Below are positions 13,185 through 25,074 of a DNA stretch of 64,000 nt, piece after piece. The position numbers and the translations under genes are program-made. This DNA is from Torymus aiolomorphi (taxonomy: Eukaryota > Arthropoda > Insecta > Hymenoptera > Torymidae). Every line of letters begins with the position of its first letter. Position 1 is the first letter of the stretch. The stretch lies in the NCBI GenBank assembly GCA_036365515.1, contig CM070877.1:88483522-88547521 (forward strand), read 5' to 3'. The notes beneath the pieces are model-generated. The model had not been told where the DNA came from and searched no databases. It saw only the letters and a program-made list of their open reading frames with translations.

Positions 13185-15480
13185 ACCATTATTTATAATT
13201 GTTTTTTCATTTTTTATTGAAGGGCAAACATTTTGAGCTTTAGTTCATTTGACTGCTTAAACTTTGGAATTCCCAATAAGTTAAGAGTTCCTTAGATTTA
13301 CTCGCATATTAACGTGAATTATTTATAATACAAAGTAATATTCACTATGCACATCTCTTTTTAGATGGTAAACGGTAAGCAACTGTAAAAAATTATTTCT
13401 ACTCGATGTTTAATTTTTTGACAATAATAAAAATCTCTTAAATACTGAAAATTAATATTTGAAAAATTTATAACTCTTTGAATACTGGTTCTTCGTAGAT
13501 GTCGAATGCAACATTTAAATCTTATAATTGACTGAATTTTGAAGAAACAATTATTCTGATCGCAATAGATTGTTTACATTTGTTTAAATTAAGTTTTGGT
13601 TTAAAGAAATGCATTAAAATCAAGGTTTTTAAAAAGCAATTTTATTAAATTGTATCCTCGAAATCTAAGGTCTACGAATCAAACACTATAAAAAGCGATG
13701 GTTATTTTATCCAATTGCATAAATGGGGAGACAGAAGCGAAAAAATTTCCAACTCCTGGGCCAGGTAGAATAGCTAGAAACTGAAAAACGGCTCCCCAGT
13801 GTCAAAGCGACAGACAGCACGCACACGCTCATATGACAACATTGCCGCCGAGGCCGCAGCATACGGCCCCAGGCTCCGCTCCCCTGTCCCCTCCGACAGC
13901 TTGCTGTTTGTATGTATATATTCGAGCGCAGCTCGCTTTCGTGTGCTGCGCTGGCCGAGCCCGTTTTTTTCTCAATTCCCCCACTCCGCGCCGACCAGTA
14001 CACTCATAGCGCGTATTCGGGCGCAGACGACTCGCGAGCTGGGAGGCACTTCGTGCTGATCGGTACACTTATAGTGCATATCGAAGCGTCCGCCAGAAAC
14101 CAGGCAGCGGGCGTGAGCCGAGCCTTTTTCGCGTAAAATGCGCTCTGTTCAACTGGCTCGCAATCATATGATAAGTCTCTCGGAAAAAAACAGTGAATTT
14201 ATATTGATACAGTTTTCCTCCTCTTTCCAGTTATGCTATTGTTTATTCTCCGTAATGCTTTTTTTAGGTCAAAAACTTGAGTTGAAAGGTCGGACCGATT
14301 TTTCTAAAAGAATAACATGTTTTTTTTTTTTTGAACTTTTTTCATTCGAAAGTACAAGTCTTCAGTTCCAAAGCCCCAAAATTTCAAGTTCGAAAAATGA
14401 AGGGTTCATAAATAATTAAATTAAAAAGACGGCGGCACGTTGCAACAGTTTAACCTTTAGACTGCCGGCATTTTTACATTAAAAATGAATATTTTTAAAA
14501 GGTAAAATTTATTTATATAAATATCTAATATGTCGAAACGAGTTTTCAAGGTCACAGCTGGCTCATATATGAGTCAGGTCGGCAGTCTAAAGGTTAATAA
14601 AATGATAGAGTTACAGGAACTTTTTTTGCTGATTTTAGCCTTCGATTCAGTTTTGATCATATACATCATTTTTCTCTTTTATATAAACTTAAAACTAATT
14701 CTTTTATTTTCAAACAGTGATCTTCATATTCACAAACCTTGAGGGAGTTTTTATCCAAAAGAAAATTTTTAACTTCTCTGGGTTTCTTGGAAAAGTTCGT
14801 CCCTATTGATCAAGAAGCGGCACAATTAATTCTCATGCATTTTTCCGTACGCGGTTGCGTGAAAGCGCTGCTCTGCTTCAACAGAAAAATCTCCAAAATG
14901 ATGAAAAAGATTATGGAAGTCGTATTTGTTTTTATAGTATTGCCCAGTTTCATCAGTGAAACAAATACCTTTTTTGGCGAAATCAAGAGAGTTTTTTATT
15001 GGGGTAATTGATTATAATTTTTTAGATAAACTGCTACGGCAGCACGAGATAAATTGTCTCAAAAAAGTATCATGCTTTTTTAAGTTTTAAAATTTAATTC
15101 TCTATAATAAAGGACCAATGCTGCCAATCTACGCTGATTAGTGTTGCAGTGAAATGATTTTGCCGCTTCTTGGTGAAAAAGACGTACTTTTCCAAGAAAC
15201 CTAAAAGAGAATTTAAAAATTCTTCTCTGGATGAGTACTCCCTCAAGGTTTAAAAATATGAACTTCACTGTTAGAAAATAAAAGAAAGAGTTTTAAGTTT
15301 ATATAAAAGAGAAAAAAGATGTCTTGAAATGATGATTTAGAAACGATGAAATAAAATTAAAACAAAGGTTAAAATCATCAAAAAGAGTTCCTGTAAATCT
15401 ATTATGTAATTCTATTAAACTGTTAGCACACGTTAAGAGGCTAAGAGGCTTGAACTATAACAATTCTCAGGGTCGGAAAC
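13185..15480 (-). repeat. Palindromic module, copy 3 (inverted, carries the TTAA element)
   Basis: Reverse complement of about 6640-8993, including the GC-rich patch (13790-14130), the paired short ORFs (14739-15011 plus, 15080-15268 minus) and the TTAA-flanked insertion. It is the inner part of the right arm of the giant palindrome. Confidence 0.8.
14454..14593. mobile_element. 140-bp piggyBac-like miniature element, copy in module 3
   Basis: Same element and same site as 7581-7720, flanked by TTAA at 14450-14453 and 14594-14597. The ends are cctttagactgccggc and its reverse. The central palindrome has one change (atatatgagtcag). The shared position shows the insertion came before the duplication that made the two arms. 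Confidence 0.85.
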
Positions 15481-17320
15481 TTTAGAAGTATACTCACCTA
15501 TCCGAGAAGTAAAGAAATCTAAATTTGAGACAAGACCTATTCAATTAAATTCAGATACAAGATATTAGTAAATTAACAAAAAATTGCAAAAGATGGAACA
15601 CAAAGTATCGACTTATAATAAAAAAAGATTAAAAAATTTATTATATGATATTTATTAAGTACGAAACAACGAAATAGTGAAATACGTCGGCAACAGCGCG
15701 CTCCGGCGTAGCGGACAAAGCACGCGCGGCGACTCGCCGCCGTCTTTTAAATGTTATTATGAACCCTTCATTTCTCCAACTTGAAATTTTTGGGTTTCGA
15801 AGATGAAAACTTGTACTTTCGAATGAAAAAATTTATTTAAAAAAAAATAGTATTCTTTTAGAAAAATCGGCCAGAACTTTCAACTTAAGTTTTTGACCGT
15901 ATAAAAACATTTCAGAGAATAAACATTAGCACCACTGGAAAGAGGAGGAAAATCTATCAATATATGTTCTTTGTTTTTTTTTCCAAGAGACTCAGCATAT
16001 GATTATGAGAGAGTTGAAAAAAGCGCAAAGGGTAGTTGTTCCGATTAGCGTTTAAGGAAGCTTCCCGGTTTGTCGCGATTTGTTGAACTCATTTAACAAC
16101 GCACGAATGTGAAATTAATACATATTGATAGTTTAATTTTAATCTAAATACGGAAATATTTTTCTCTACAAAATGTCAACTCTATCGAATGTTATATTAA
16201 GAGTAAAAAAAATCATTTTTGCCTACATTTGTGTGCCCCAAGAGACGGCGATGAACGCAATTGTGTTCCCCCAATTAATGGTCTTGTATACGTTTGTGTG
16301 CGCCCGATTAGTGTACTTTACCATCATATGAAATATCATTTTCAATATAATCAAACCTATAAATATACAAATTATGATAATATATTAGCGTTTCACATAT
16401 TTATTACAAAAATATATTAATTTACCGGTACTACGATTTGGAAGTTCTTTGATATATTTTACATCGGCTTCTTATGCAATTTTCTACTTTTTGACGTTAA
16501 TTTTGAATTCACTTTCAAAATCTATTGCCAGTAAAAGTATAATATAATAAGAAGAAGGTTATAACACTCTTTTCTATAACATGATGAAATATTCCTACAC
16601 GAAAAAACGTGGTTTGTACAATCACTTTTGAGCCACGTATAACCTAACAAACGTTATGTTTACGCTCTATCGGCACGCACAAATACTGATTGCGTGCGGT
16701 ATTACTGGACAAAGTCATTTAAAATTCGAGAAATATCTTGAAATTTGTTATAAATGGTTATTGTGTAAGTGTGAAAGTAGTTTTATAACATGTAACCACT
16801 TTTTACTTTTTATACTTCAAATTACTATTATACATTATCTTTTCTTATAAAAATATTGCTGTTTCTTAGCAACTTCGAATAAGAAAAAGTAATGAATCTT
16901 TCCAAATCACATGTTGTACTTTTTAAAGCATTATTGCAATCTTAGTACTGACTAAAAAAATTTGACACTTAAATCTTATAAAAGCTAAATAGATTAATTT
17001 TTGAAAGAAAATCATTTCAATGCTGTCTTCGTATCAGCTTATTTCTATGACGCGTTCTCGAAAGCGTTTAAATAACAGAGCACACAAATAGGGACAGGTA
17101 CACAAATCGGGGCTCGCTGACTGGTTTCTAGCAGAACACGTATATTGGGGCCCAGCCGAATCTCGCAAGCTCTGCTGGCCGAGCCACTTTGTACCTACTC
17201 CAGCTGGTAGAGACTTTGAGGTTAAAAAACGATATGCAGTTATTTTCTTTCTTGCGATATCTCATTGGGACAGTTCATCTCAACGTTCTCTATAAAAACA
17301 TGTTATTAAGAGATTCAAAA
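15481..17320. other. Palindrome arm, right, non-coding
   Basis: Reverse complement of about 4851-6640. No gene. It includes a matching 63-residue ORF (16229-16420) whose counterpart is 5756-5947 on the other strand. Frame and sequence follow the repeat, so it is not taken as coding. Confidence 0.65.
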
Positions 17321-20300
17321 GTGTGTTTAAGACACAGTACATCACCCTGGGGGGGGGGGGGGGCTTTTTTGGAAAAGCTATTTCGTTCATCATTTTTTTC
17401 TAAGCATTTGGGGACTTGATCTACAAGAAACCATCTTAACATTTTTCCGAACGACTTAATTGCGGCTCTGACAATTTTCTTTCATGTTTAAGACACGGTA
17501 TATCGCCTTGGGGGGGCTTTTCCGGAAAAGCTATTTCGTTCGTGATTTTTTTCTAAACATGTGGGAACTTGGTCTTCAAGACACCGTCAAAACCTTTTTC
17601 CGAACGACGTAATTGCGGCTCTGGGAATTTTATTTCATGTTTAAGAGACAGTATATTGCCCTGGGGGGGCTTTTCCGGAAAAGCTATTTGGTTCATAATT
17701 TTTTTCTATGTATTTGGGAACGTTATCTACAAGAAACCATCGAAACATCTTTCCGAACGACGTAATTGCGACTCTGGGAATTTTTTCTCCCGTTTCCAAC
17801 ACTGTATATCGCCCTGGGGGGGCTTTTCCGGAAAAGCTATTTCGTTCATAATTTTCTTCTAAGCATTTGAGGCCTTGATCTACTATAAACCATCCAAACA
17901 TTTTTCCAAACGACGTAATGGCGGGTCTGGGAATTTTTTTTCGTGTTTAAGACACAGTATATCGCCCTGGGGGGGTTTTCCGGAAAAGCTATTTCGTGCA
18001 TAATTTTTTTCTACACATTTTGAAAGATTATCTACAAGAAACCGTCGAAATATTTTTTCGAACGACGTAATTGCGGCTCGGGGAATTTTTTTACCGTTTT
18101 CAACACTGTATATCGACCTGGGGGAGCTTTTCCGGAAAAGCTATTTCGTTTGTGAATTTCTTCTAAGCATTTGGGAACGATATCTACAAGAAACCGTCGA
18201 AACATTTTTCCGAACGACGTAATTGCGGCTCTGAGAAATTTTGTTCACGTTTTCAACACTGTATATCGCCCTGGGGGGGCTTTTCCGGAAAAGCTATTTC
18301 TTTCATAATTTTTTTCTAAGCATTTGGGAATAATATCTACAAGAAACCGTCGAAACATTTTTCCGAACGACGTAATCGCGGCTCTGAGAAATTTTTTTCC
18401 CGTTTTCAACATTGTGTATCGCCCTGGGGGGGCTTTTCCGGAAAAGCTATTTAGTTCATAATTTTCTTCTAAGCATTTGAGGCCTTGATCTACTAGAAAC
18501 CATCCAAACATTTTTCCAAACGACGTAATGGCGGCTCTGGGAATTTTTTTTCATGTTTAAGACACAGTATATCGCCCTGGGGGGGCTTTTCCGGAAAAGC
18601 TATTTCTTTCATAATTTTTTTCTAAGCATTTGGGAATAATATCTACAAGAAACCGTCGAAACATTTTTCCGAACGACGTAATCGCGGCTCTGAGAAATTT
18701 TTTTCCCGTTTTCAACATTGTGTATCGCCCTGGGGGGCTTTTCCGGAAAAGCTATTTCGTTGATAATTTTCTTCTAAGCATTTGAGGCCTTGATCTACTA
18801 TAAACCATCCAAACATTTTTCCAAACGACGTAATGGCGGCTCTGGGAATTTTTTTTCGTGTGTAAGACACAGTATATCGCCTTGGGGGGCTTTTCCGGAA
18901 AAGCTATTTGGTTCATGATTTTTTTCTAAGCATGTAGGGACTTGTTCTACAAGAAACCGTCGAAACATTTTTCCGAACGACGTAAATGCGGCTCTGGGAA
19001 TTTTTTTTCCCGTTTTCAACATTGTATATCGCCCTGGGGGGGCTTTTCCGGAAAAGCTATTTCGTTCATAATTTTCTTCTAAGCATTTGAGGCCTTGATC
19101 TACTAGAAACCATCCAAACATTTTTCCAAACGACGTAATGGCGGCTCTGGGAATTTTTTTTCGTGTTTAAGACACAGTATATCGCCTTGGGGGGCTTTTC
19201 CGGAAAAGCTATTTCGTTCATAATTTTTTTCTAAACCTTTGTAAATGTTATCTACAAGAAACCATCGAAACATTTTTCCGAACGACGTAATTGCGGATCT
19301 GGGAATTTTTTTTTCCCATTTTCAACACTGTATATCGCCCCGGGGGGGCTTTTCCGAAAAAGCTATTTCGTTCATGATTTTTTTCTAAGCATTTGGGGAC
19401 TTGATCTACAAGAAACCATCTTAACATTTTTCCGAACGACTTAATTGCGGCTCTGACAATTTTCTTTCATGTTTAAGACACGGTATATCGCCTTGGGTGG
19501 GCTTTTCCGGAAAAGCTATTTCGTTCATGATTTTTTTCTAAGCATGTGGGGACTTGGTCTACAAGAAACCGTCGAAACATTTTTCCGAACAACGTAATTG
19601 CGGCTCTGGGAATTTTTTTTCTTGTTTAAGACACAGTATATCGCTCTGGGGGGGCTTTTCCGGAAAAGCTATTTCGTTAATAATTATTTTCTACACATTT
19701 GGAAAGATTATCTACAAGAAACCGTCGAAATATTTTTCCGAATGACGTATTTGCAGCTCGGGGAATTTTCTTACCGTTTTCAACACTGTATATCGCCCTG
19801 GGGGAGCTTTTCCGGAAAAGCTATTTCGTTCATGATTTTTTTCTAAGTATGTGGGGACTTGGTCTACAAGAATCCGTCAAAACATTTTTCCGAACGACGT
19901 AATTGCGGCTCTGGGAATTTTTTTTCATGTTTAAGACACAGTATATCGCACTGGGGGGGCTTTTCCGGAAAAGCTATTTCGTTCATAATTTTTTTCTAAG
20001 CATTTGGGAACGATATCTACAAGAAACCGTCGAAACATTTTTCCGAACGACGTAATTGCGGCTCTGAGAAATTTTTTTCCCGTTTTCAACACTGTGTATC
20101 GCCCTGCGGGGGCTTTTCCGGAAAAGCTATTTCGTTCATAATTTTCTTCTAAGTATTTGAGGCCTTGATCTACAAGAAACCATCCAAACATTGTTCCAAA
20201 CGACGTAATTGCGGCTCTGTGAATTTTTTTTCGTGTTTAAGACACAGTATAACGCCTCGGGGAGCTTTTCCGGAAATACTATTTCGTTCATGATTTTTTT

Positions 20301-22070
20301 CTAAGTATGTGGGGACTTGGTCTACAAGAATCCGTCAAATTTTTGTTCCGAACGACGTAATTGCGGCTCTGGGAATTTTTTTCATGTTTAAGATACGGTA
20401 TATCGCCCCGGGGGGGCTTTTCCGGATAAGCTATTTCGTTCATAATTTTTTCTAAGTATTTGGGAACATTCTCTACAAGAAACCGTCGAAACATTTTTCC
20501 GAACGACGTAATTGCGGCTCTGGGAAATTTTTTACCGTTTTCAACACTGTATATCGCCCTGGGGGAGCTTTTCCGGAAAAGCTATTTCGTTCATGATTTT
20601 TTTCTAAGCATCCGGGGACTTGTTCTACAAGAAACCGTCTTAACATTTTTCCGAACGACTTAATTGCGTCTCTGGGAATTTTTTTTCAAGTTTAAGACAC
20701 AGTATATCGCCCTGGGGGGGCTTTTCCAGAAAAGCTATTTCGTTCATAATTTTTTTCTAAGCATTTGGAAACGTTATCTACAAGAAACCGTCGAAACATT
20801 TTTCCGAACGACGTAATTGCGGCTCTGGGAATTTTTTTTCCCGTTTTCGACACTGTATATCGCCCTGGGGGGGCTTTTCAGGAAAAGCTATTTAGTTCAT
20901 GATTTTTTGCTAAGCATGTGGGGACTTGGTCTACAAGACACCTTCAAAACATTTCTCCGAACGTCGTAATTGCGGCTGTGGGAAATTTTTTTCATTTTTA
21001 AGACACAGTATATCGCCCTGGGGCGGCTTTTCCGGAAAAGCTATTTCGTTCATAATTTTTTTCTAAGCATTTGGGAACAATATCTACAAGAAACCGTCGA
21101 ATCATTTTTCTGAACGAGGTAATTGCGGCTCTGGGAATTTTTTTTCCCGTTTTCGACACCGTATATCGCCCTGGGGGGGCTTTTCAGGAAAAGCTATTTC
21201 GTTCATGATTTTTTGCTAAGCATGTGGGGACTTGGTCTACAAGACACCGTCAAAATATTTCTCCGAACGACGTAATTGCGGCTGTGGGAAATTTTTTTCA
21301 TGTTTAAGACACAGTATATCGCCCTGGGGCGGCTTTTTCCGGAAAAGCTATTTCGTTCATAATTTTTTTCTAAGCATTTGGGAACAATATCTACAAGAAA
21401 CCGTCGAATCATTTTTCTGAACGAGGTAATTGCGGCCTTGGGAATTTTTTTTCCCGTTTTCAACACTGTATATCACCATGGGGGGGCTTTTGTGGAAAAC
21501 CTATTTCGTTCATAATTTTTTTCTAAGCATTTGGGAACGTTATCTACAAGAAACCGTCGAAACATTTTTCCGAACGACGTAATTGCGGCTCTGGGAATTT
21601 TTTTTTTCCGTTTTCGATACTGTATATCGCCCTGGGGGGGCTTTTCCGGAAAAGCTATTTCGTTCATGATTTTTTTCTAAGCATGTGGGGACTTGGTCTA
21701 CAAGACAACGTCAAAACATTTTTCCGAACTACGTAATTGCGGCTCTGTGAATTTTTTTTCATGTTTAAGACACAGTGTATCGCCCTGGGGGGGCTTTTCC
21801 GGAAAAGCTATTTCGTTCATAATTTTTTTCTAAGCGTTTGGGAACGTTATCTACAAGAAACTGTCGAAACATTTTTCCGAACGACGTAATTGCGGCTCTG
21901 GGAATTTTTTTTCCCGTTTTCAACACTGTATATCGCCCTGAGGGGTCTTTTCCGAAAAAGCTATTTCGTTCATAATTTTTTTTTAGGTCGTGTGGGACCT
22001 TTCCTTGAAGTACCAGTTGCAAAATTTTTCCTAGCGAAGTTATTGCGACTCTGGGAATTTTAGTTTTCGT
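17321..22070 (-). repeat. ~152-bp satellite array, right arm (~31 units)
   Basis: Inverted relative to the array at 3337-4850. Units carry a G run (usually 5-8, but 15 G at 17349-17363), directly followed by the perfect 14-bp palindrome cttttccggaaaag, then atttcgttcat. Unit length is about 152-154 bp. Neighbouring units differ by a few substitutions with signs of mixed higher-order grouping. Many 60-130-residue ORFs on both strands are satellite artefacts. Confidence 0.92.
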
Positions 22071-22457
22071 GTTTGTCGCTATGGGAAAATTGACTTGTCT
22101 GTAAGGGTGGTTTTGGAGGTGGTTTATGGGGGTGGCGAAGTGCAAAATTAGTTTTTACACGGTTTTTGGTCCATTCCTACCCTGTTTTATGGTTTTAAAC
22201 CGGTTATAATGTAAATCGCAAATTTTAGTTTTTTCGCTCACTGTGAACGTTCGGAATTTCAAACACATGAAAAACCGGAATAAATTAGAATCTTCCAGCG
22301 AGGCCACCCTCGTCTCTCACAGATAGAAGCAGTTAAGCTACGCCCACTCTCAAGAGAAAAACCAGAAAACTCGAATTCTCCAGCGGCGCTACTCCCACTT
22401 GAGAAGGGGAACAATTCTGATTCGTCTTTGCTCCCACTTCTAAGTCCTCCCGAGGAC

Positions 22458-22494
22458 TATAAAATGGAGAAGAATCAAGCCTGAAAACTCAGTT
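22458..22494 (+). promoter_or_regulatory. TATA box and initiator
   Basis: TATAAAA at 22458-22464, then TCAGTT at 22489-22494 matching the arthropod initiator. The expected start A (22491) lies 33 bases after the first T of the box, the usual spacing. A short palindrome, gcactagtgc, follows at once. No ORF is clearly served; an LTR promoter is the best guess. Confidence 0.5.
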
Positions 22495-22849
22495 GCACTA
22501 GTGCAAGCACCCTGATCACGTCGTAATATCAGTAGCAAATTATACTCTACGTTACTTTTGATTACATCGAGTCGCGGATGAAAGTTTATTTTATTTATCA
22601 ATGTCTACAAGTATTTATTTATCATTAAAAATATTACTTATGTCGACTGCAATTTACTATCAACTGATAAGAATTTTTCCATCGGTCTTACAGTCTTACA
22701 AATTAAATTAAAATAATTAATATTTATTGCAGTCAGATTGCCCTTGTTTATAATCACCCCCGCAGAATCTGAAATAAAAACTTAATTAAAACCCAGAAAA
22801 AACTTTCTTAGCAAAGGACGATGTGACTGCCTCCCACCACCAAATTGCA

Positions 22850-22882
22850 CAACATTTCGAGCCCGCTCCGGCTCCTCCTCAG
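22850..22882 (-). ncRNA. Hammerhead-like motif, Penelope type
   Basis: On the minus strand CTGAGGA (matching CTGANGA) is followed by one unpaired G, a 5-bp stem GAGCC/GGCTC with a six-base loop, then GAAA and TGTT. Core and stem II fit a hammerhead. Helix I could not be paired well, and the triplet is GTT rather than GTC. It lies upstream of, and opposite to, the RT fragment at 22990-23776. Confidence 0.5.
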
Positions 22883-22989
22883 GGACTGAAATGAAACCCG
22901 CGATACACCTCCTTATATGCCCTCTTCTTTTCTCTTACCCCCAGCACCATCCACTTTCCCCTCTCCAACTTTCCATTCTCACTTAAATT

Positions 22990-23776
22990 AATAAAGAATG
23001 ATAAAGGTTATCTAATTTACTTGACTCTTTCATTAAATTTACATCATGTCAAAGGGTGCTAAATTTGGAATATCATATTCAAGTAAATGAATATTCCGAT
23101 CGAGAATATCATCGCTGAGGTAGAAAGTAGTATGAGTAGTTTTAATCTAGAGTTTAAAAAAGAATGTAGGAGTTCTTTAGTTAAAGTTATTGATAATTTT
23201 AAAGGAGAACATAGATTTGATAATTATTTGAACAGTAATTTGTTGCATGAATTAAAAATAACGAGAAAATTCTTGAGAGAGAATCCGAATATGATCTTCC
23301 AAAAAGCAGATAAAGGAAATGTAACTGTAGTTTCAGATAAAAGGGATTATATAAATAAAATTCAACTTATGTTGGATGATGATACCACTTACGTGAAAAT
23401 TAGGAATCCACATATCAATAGACTACAAGATAAATTGAAAGAATTATTGATGCATTGGAAAGCAAAAGCTTATATTAAGGATAGTATGTTTAAATGTTTA
23501 AAATGTGAAAATGGCACTGTAGCTAAATTTTATGGGCTTCCTAAGATTCACAAAGAACAGTTGACATATAGAATAATAATATCATCGATAAATTTTCCGA
23601 CGTATAGACTTGCTAGATTTTTGTCAAATATATTGTTAAAGATAGTGGGTAAAACAAATTCATATATTAAAGATAGTTGGAGTTTTTATGATATAATGAA
23701 AGATATTGTTATTCCGAATGATCATAGGATGGTTTATTGTGGCGTCTTTGTTTACAAATATACTGTCGAAATATAA
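22990..23776 (+). pseudogene. Penelope-like reverse transcriptase, N-terminal part
   Basis: The frame 23087-23776 gives 229 residues with the typical Penelope N-terminal RT region: FQKADKGNVTVVSDKRDY (about residues 85-102), then YGLPKIHKE and the IIISSINFPTYRLARFLSNIL region near 166-188. The ATG at 23087 is not the real start. Just upstream another frame reads KGAKFGISYS, a usual lead-in, so a frameshift lies near 23085. Around 23740-23770 the SLFTNI block of motif A is found one frame away and the frame returns afterwards, so small indels have removed the first catalytic Asp. Sequence then passes into LTR-like DNA at about 23777. The element is dead. Its strand is opposite to the Penelope fragment at 2506-3336, so the two are not halves of one simple insertion. 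Confidence 0.85.
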
Positions 23777-23940
23777 AGGACTTCGAGTCCACGCTGCCAC
23801 TACTATAGGTTCGAACACGACGTATAGATGGCGCCATAAAACAGCAGAGTAGCACAGCGGACTAGCTGCGCTCTCCCCTACCGACGCCCTACCTGCTGAC
23901 GCCGTCTTCTGTGCCGCTCGCTGACCGCTTGCGCGCTCTC

Positions 23941-23986
<46 letters not shown>

Positions 23987-24164
23987 CACCCGTCGAGCCA
24001 CGGGGACGCTTCTCCCGCTGCTACCACAACTGCGCTGTACTCTCGACGTCATGTACTCGCTACGCTCGCACCCACTGTTCACCACGTTCTGCCTTAAATA
24101 AAGAGCTGTACTCGAGTAGAACTAAATAGTGCCTTCGCATTCTTTTATTGATACTGCTCCAAAA
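23777..24164 (+). repeat. Probable 5' LTR of the copia element
   Basis: GC-richer segment placed directly before a copia-type primer site. It contains a (TC)n tract (about 23936-23982) and a polyadenylation signal AATAAA at 24097-24102, about 65 bp from its end. The left limit is set only by the end of Penelope sequence. No matching 3' LTR was found after the RNase H region, so the call rests on position and signals. Confidence 0.5.
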
Positions 24165-24180
24165 GGTTATCGGCCTGGCA
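24165..24180 (+). promoter_or_regulatory. Primer binding site, copia type
   Basis: GGTTATCGGCCTGGCA closely resembles the primer site of Drosophila copia, which pairs with an internal fragment of initiator tRNA-Met rather than its 3' end. It is the expected class for the element that follows. Confidence 0.55.
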
Positions 24181-24212
24181 ACGCCAGGAAGATTTTTTAG
24201 AACTGTGTTTCG

Positions 24213-25034
24213 GTGAGTACCTGAGTTCGTTTGGCTAACATGAGACGCGCGGCCATTTTAAGTTATCCGCGCGAAAAACCGAGAAATAGACGCGATAATA
24301 ATTGCTTAGACATAGAATAAACTCGGTAAAGTTTTAGTAAATTAGATTAGACGTAAATACAAAGAAGCCCGTATAAAGAAGTAATATCTTCTTTCTCGAA
24401 GTGAACAATGGCGTAGGGCTAACGTGAAACGTGAAATAAGTGCGCGCGCGACATTTCCCAGAAATGCATCGTTTCTGAGAAGCTTAGTGTTAGATAGTTA
24501 AATTTTGTTCGCATTGAGAAATTAATAGTAGTAATTCGCAAACACATAGTATATAGATAGTTTTTTTTCGGATGTTTAAAAGCATTTACGATACATAGAA
24601 GAACAAGTGAATTACTTAAAAGAAGCTAGACGAAATGGAATTTCTCTCTCAATCTGTTGCGCGCATACACGTATACACGTAATTTGAAGTATAAGCATTA
24701 GAGCAACAAAGTAAATAAATACTGGAATGACAACATGAGGCAGAGATGATACTGCCGTGCAGGAGATTCTCGACCTCATGTTAGTTTCTAATTCTTAGTG
24801 CGTGTCGTGACTTGCGTCAGTGTACGGCCGGCTCTCCGACATTTTTGAGGCCATTGCTGTGCGTGACGTCACGTTCGGAGGGAGCACGAGCGCGGCCCCG
24901 GTGCATTACGGGAATAGAGACCAGCTGGGAACCAACTAGACCTACGGTGCGGTCTAGCTTGGCGATAAGCAATAATATTTTATTATATATACATAAAATT
25001 TAAATTACGTAGAATAAATGTTTGGCTTTTACAG
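24213..25034 (+). other. Putative intron in the copia leader
   Basis: A strong donor CG|GTGAGT at 24213 lies about 30 bp after the primer site, and TTTGGCTTTTACAG ends at 25034. The exon that follows carries the gag ATG 40 bp downstream. No coding sequence is seen inside. Splicing here would give a short leader. Confidence 0.4.
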
Positions 25035-25074
25035 AAGTTAGAAGTTAGACGCCAACCTCAAAAAGAAAAGGAGG

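Larger units (their letters stand above)
3337..22070. other. Giant nested palindrome (~18.7 kb)
   Basis: Left arm about 3337-8993 reads as the reverse complement of about 13185-22070. The outer parts are 152-bp satellite arrays (about 10 units left, about 31 right). The next layer is 4851-6165 against 15950-17320. Inside it a module (6166-8010) is itself palindromic and is found again at 10511-12240 and, inverted, at 13690-15480. The centre 8993-13184 holds smaller inverted segments (about 9561-10510 against 12241-13170). No long coding region was found. An assembly artefact is possible, but sequence differences between arms, unequal arrays and a differential insertion argue against a simple copy error. 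Confidence 0.8.
22071..22980. other. Non-coding region with probable orphan LTR remnant
   Basis: No ORF of note. 22270-22500 is GC-richer and ends in a TATA/initiator promoter, which suggests a solo or truncated LTR. 22800-22900 holds a hammerhead-like motif on the minus strand belonging to Penelope-type sequence. Confidence 0.5.

Noticed and set aside
3337..22070. The palindrome as a Polinton/Maverick or viral insertion
   Set aside because: No polymerase, integrase, packaging ATPase or capsid ORF was found inside.
17569..22145. Many ORFs of 60-126 residues with recurring words such as RRFLVD and SFSGKAPPGRYTV
   Set aside because: They repeat with the 152-bp satellite on both strands; protein similarity comes only from the DNA repeat.
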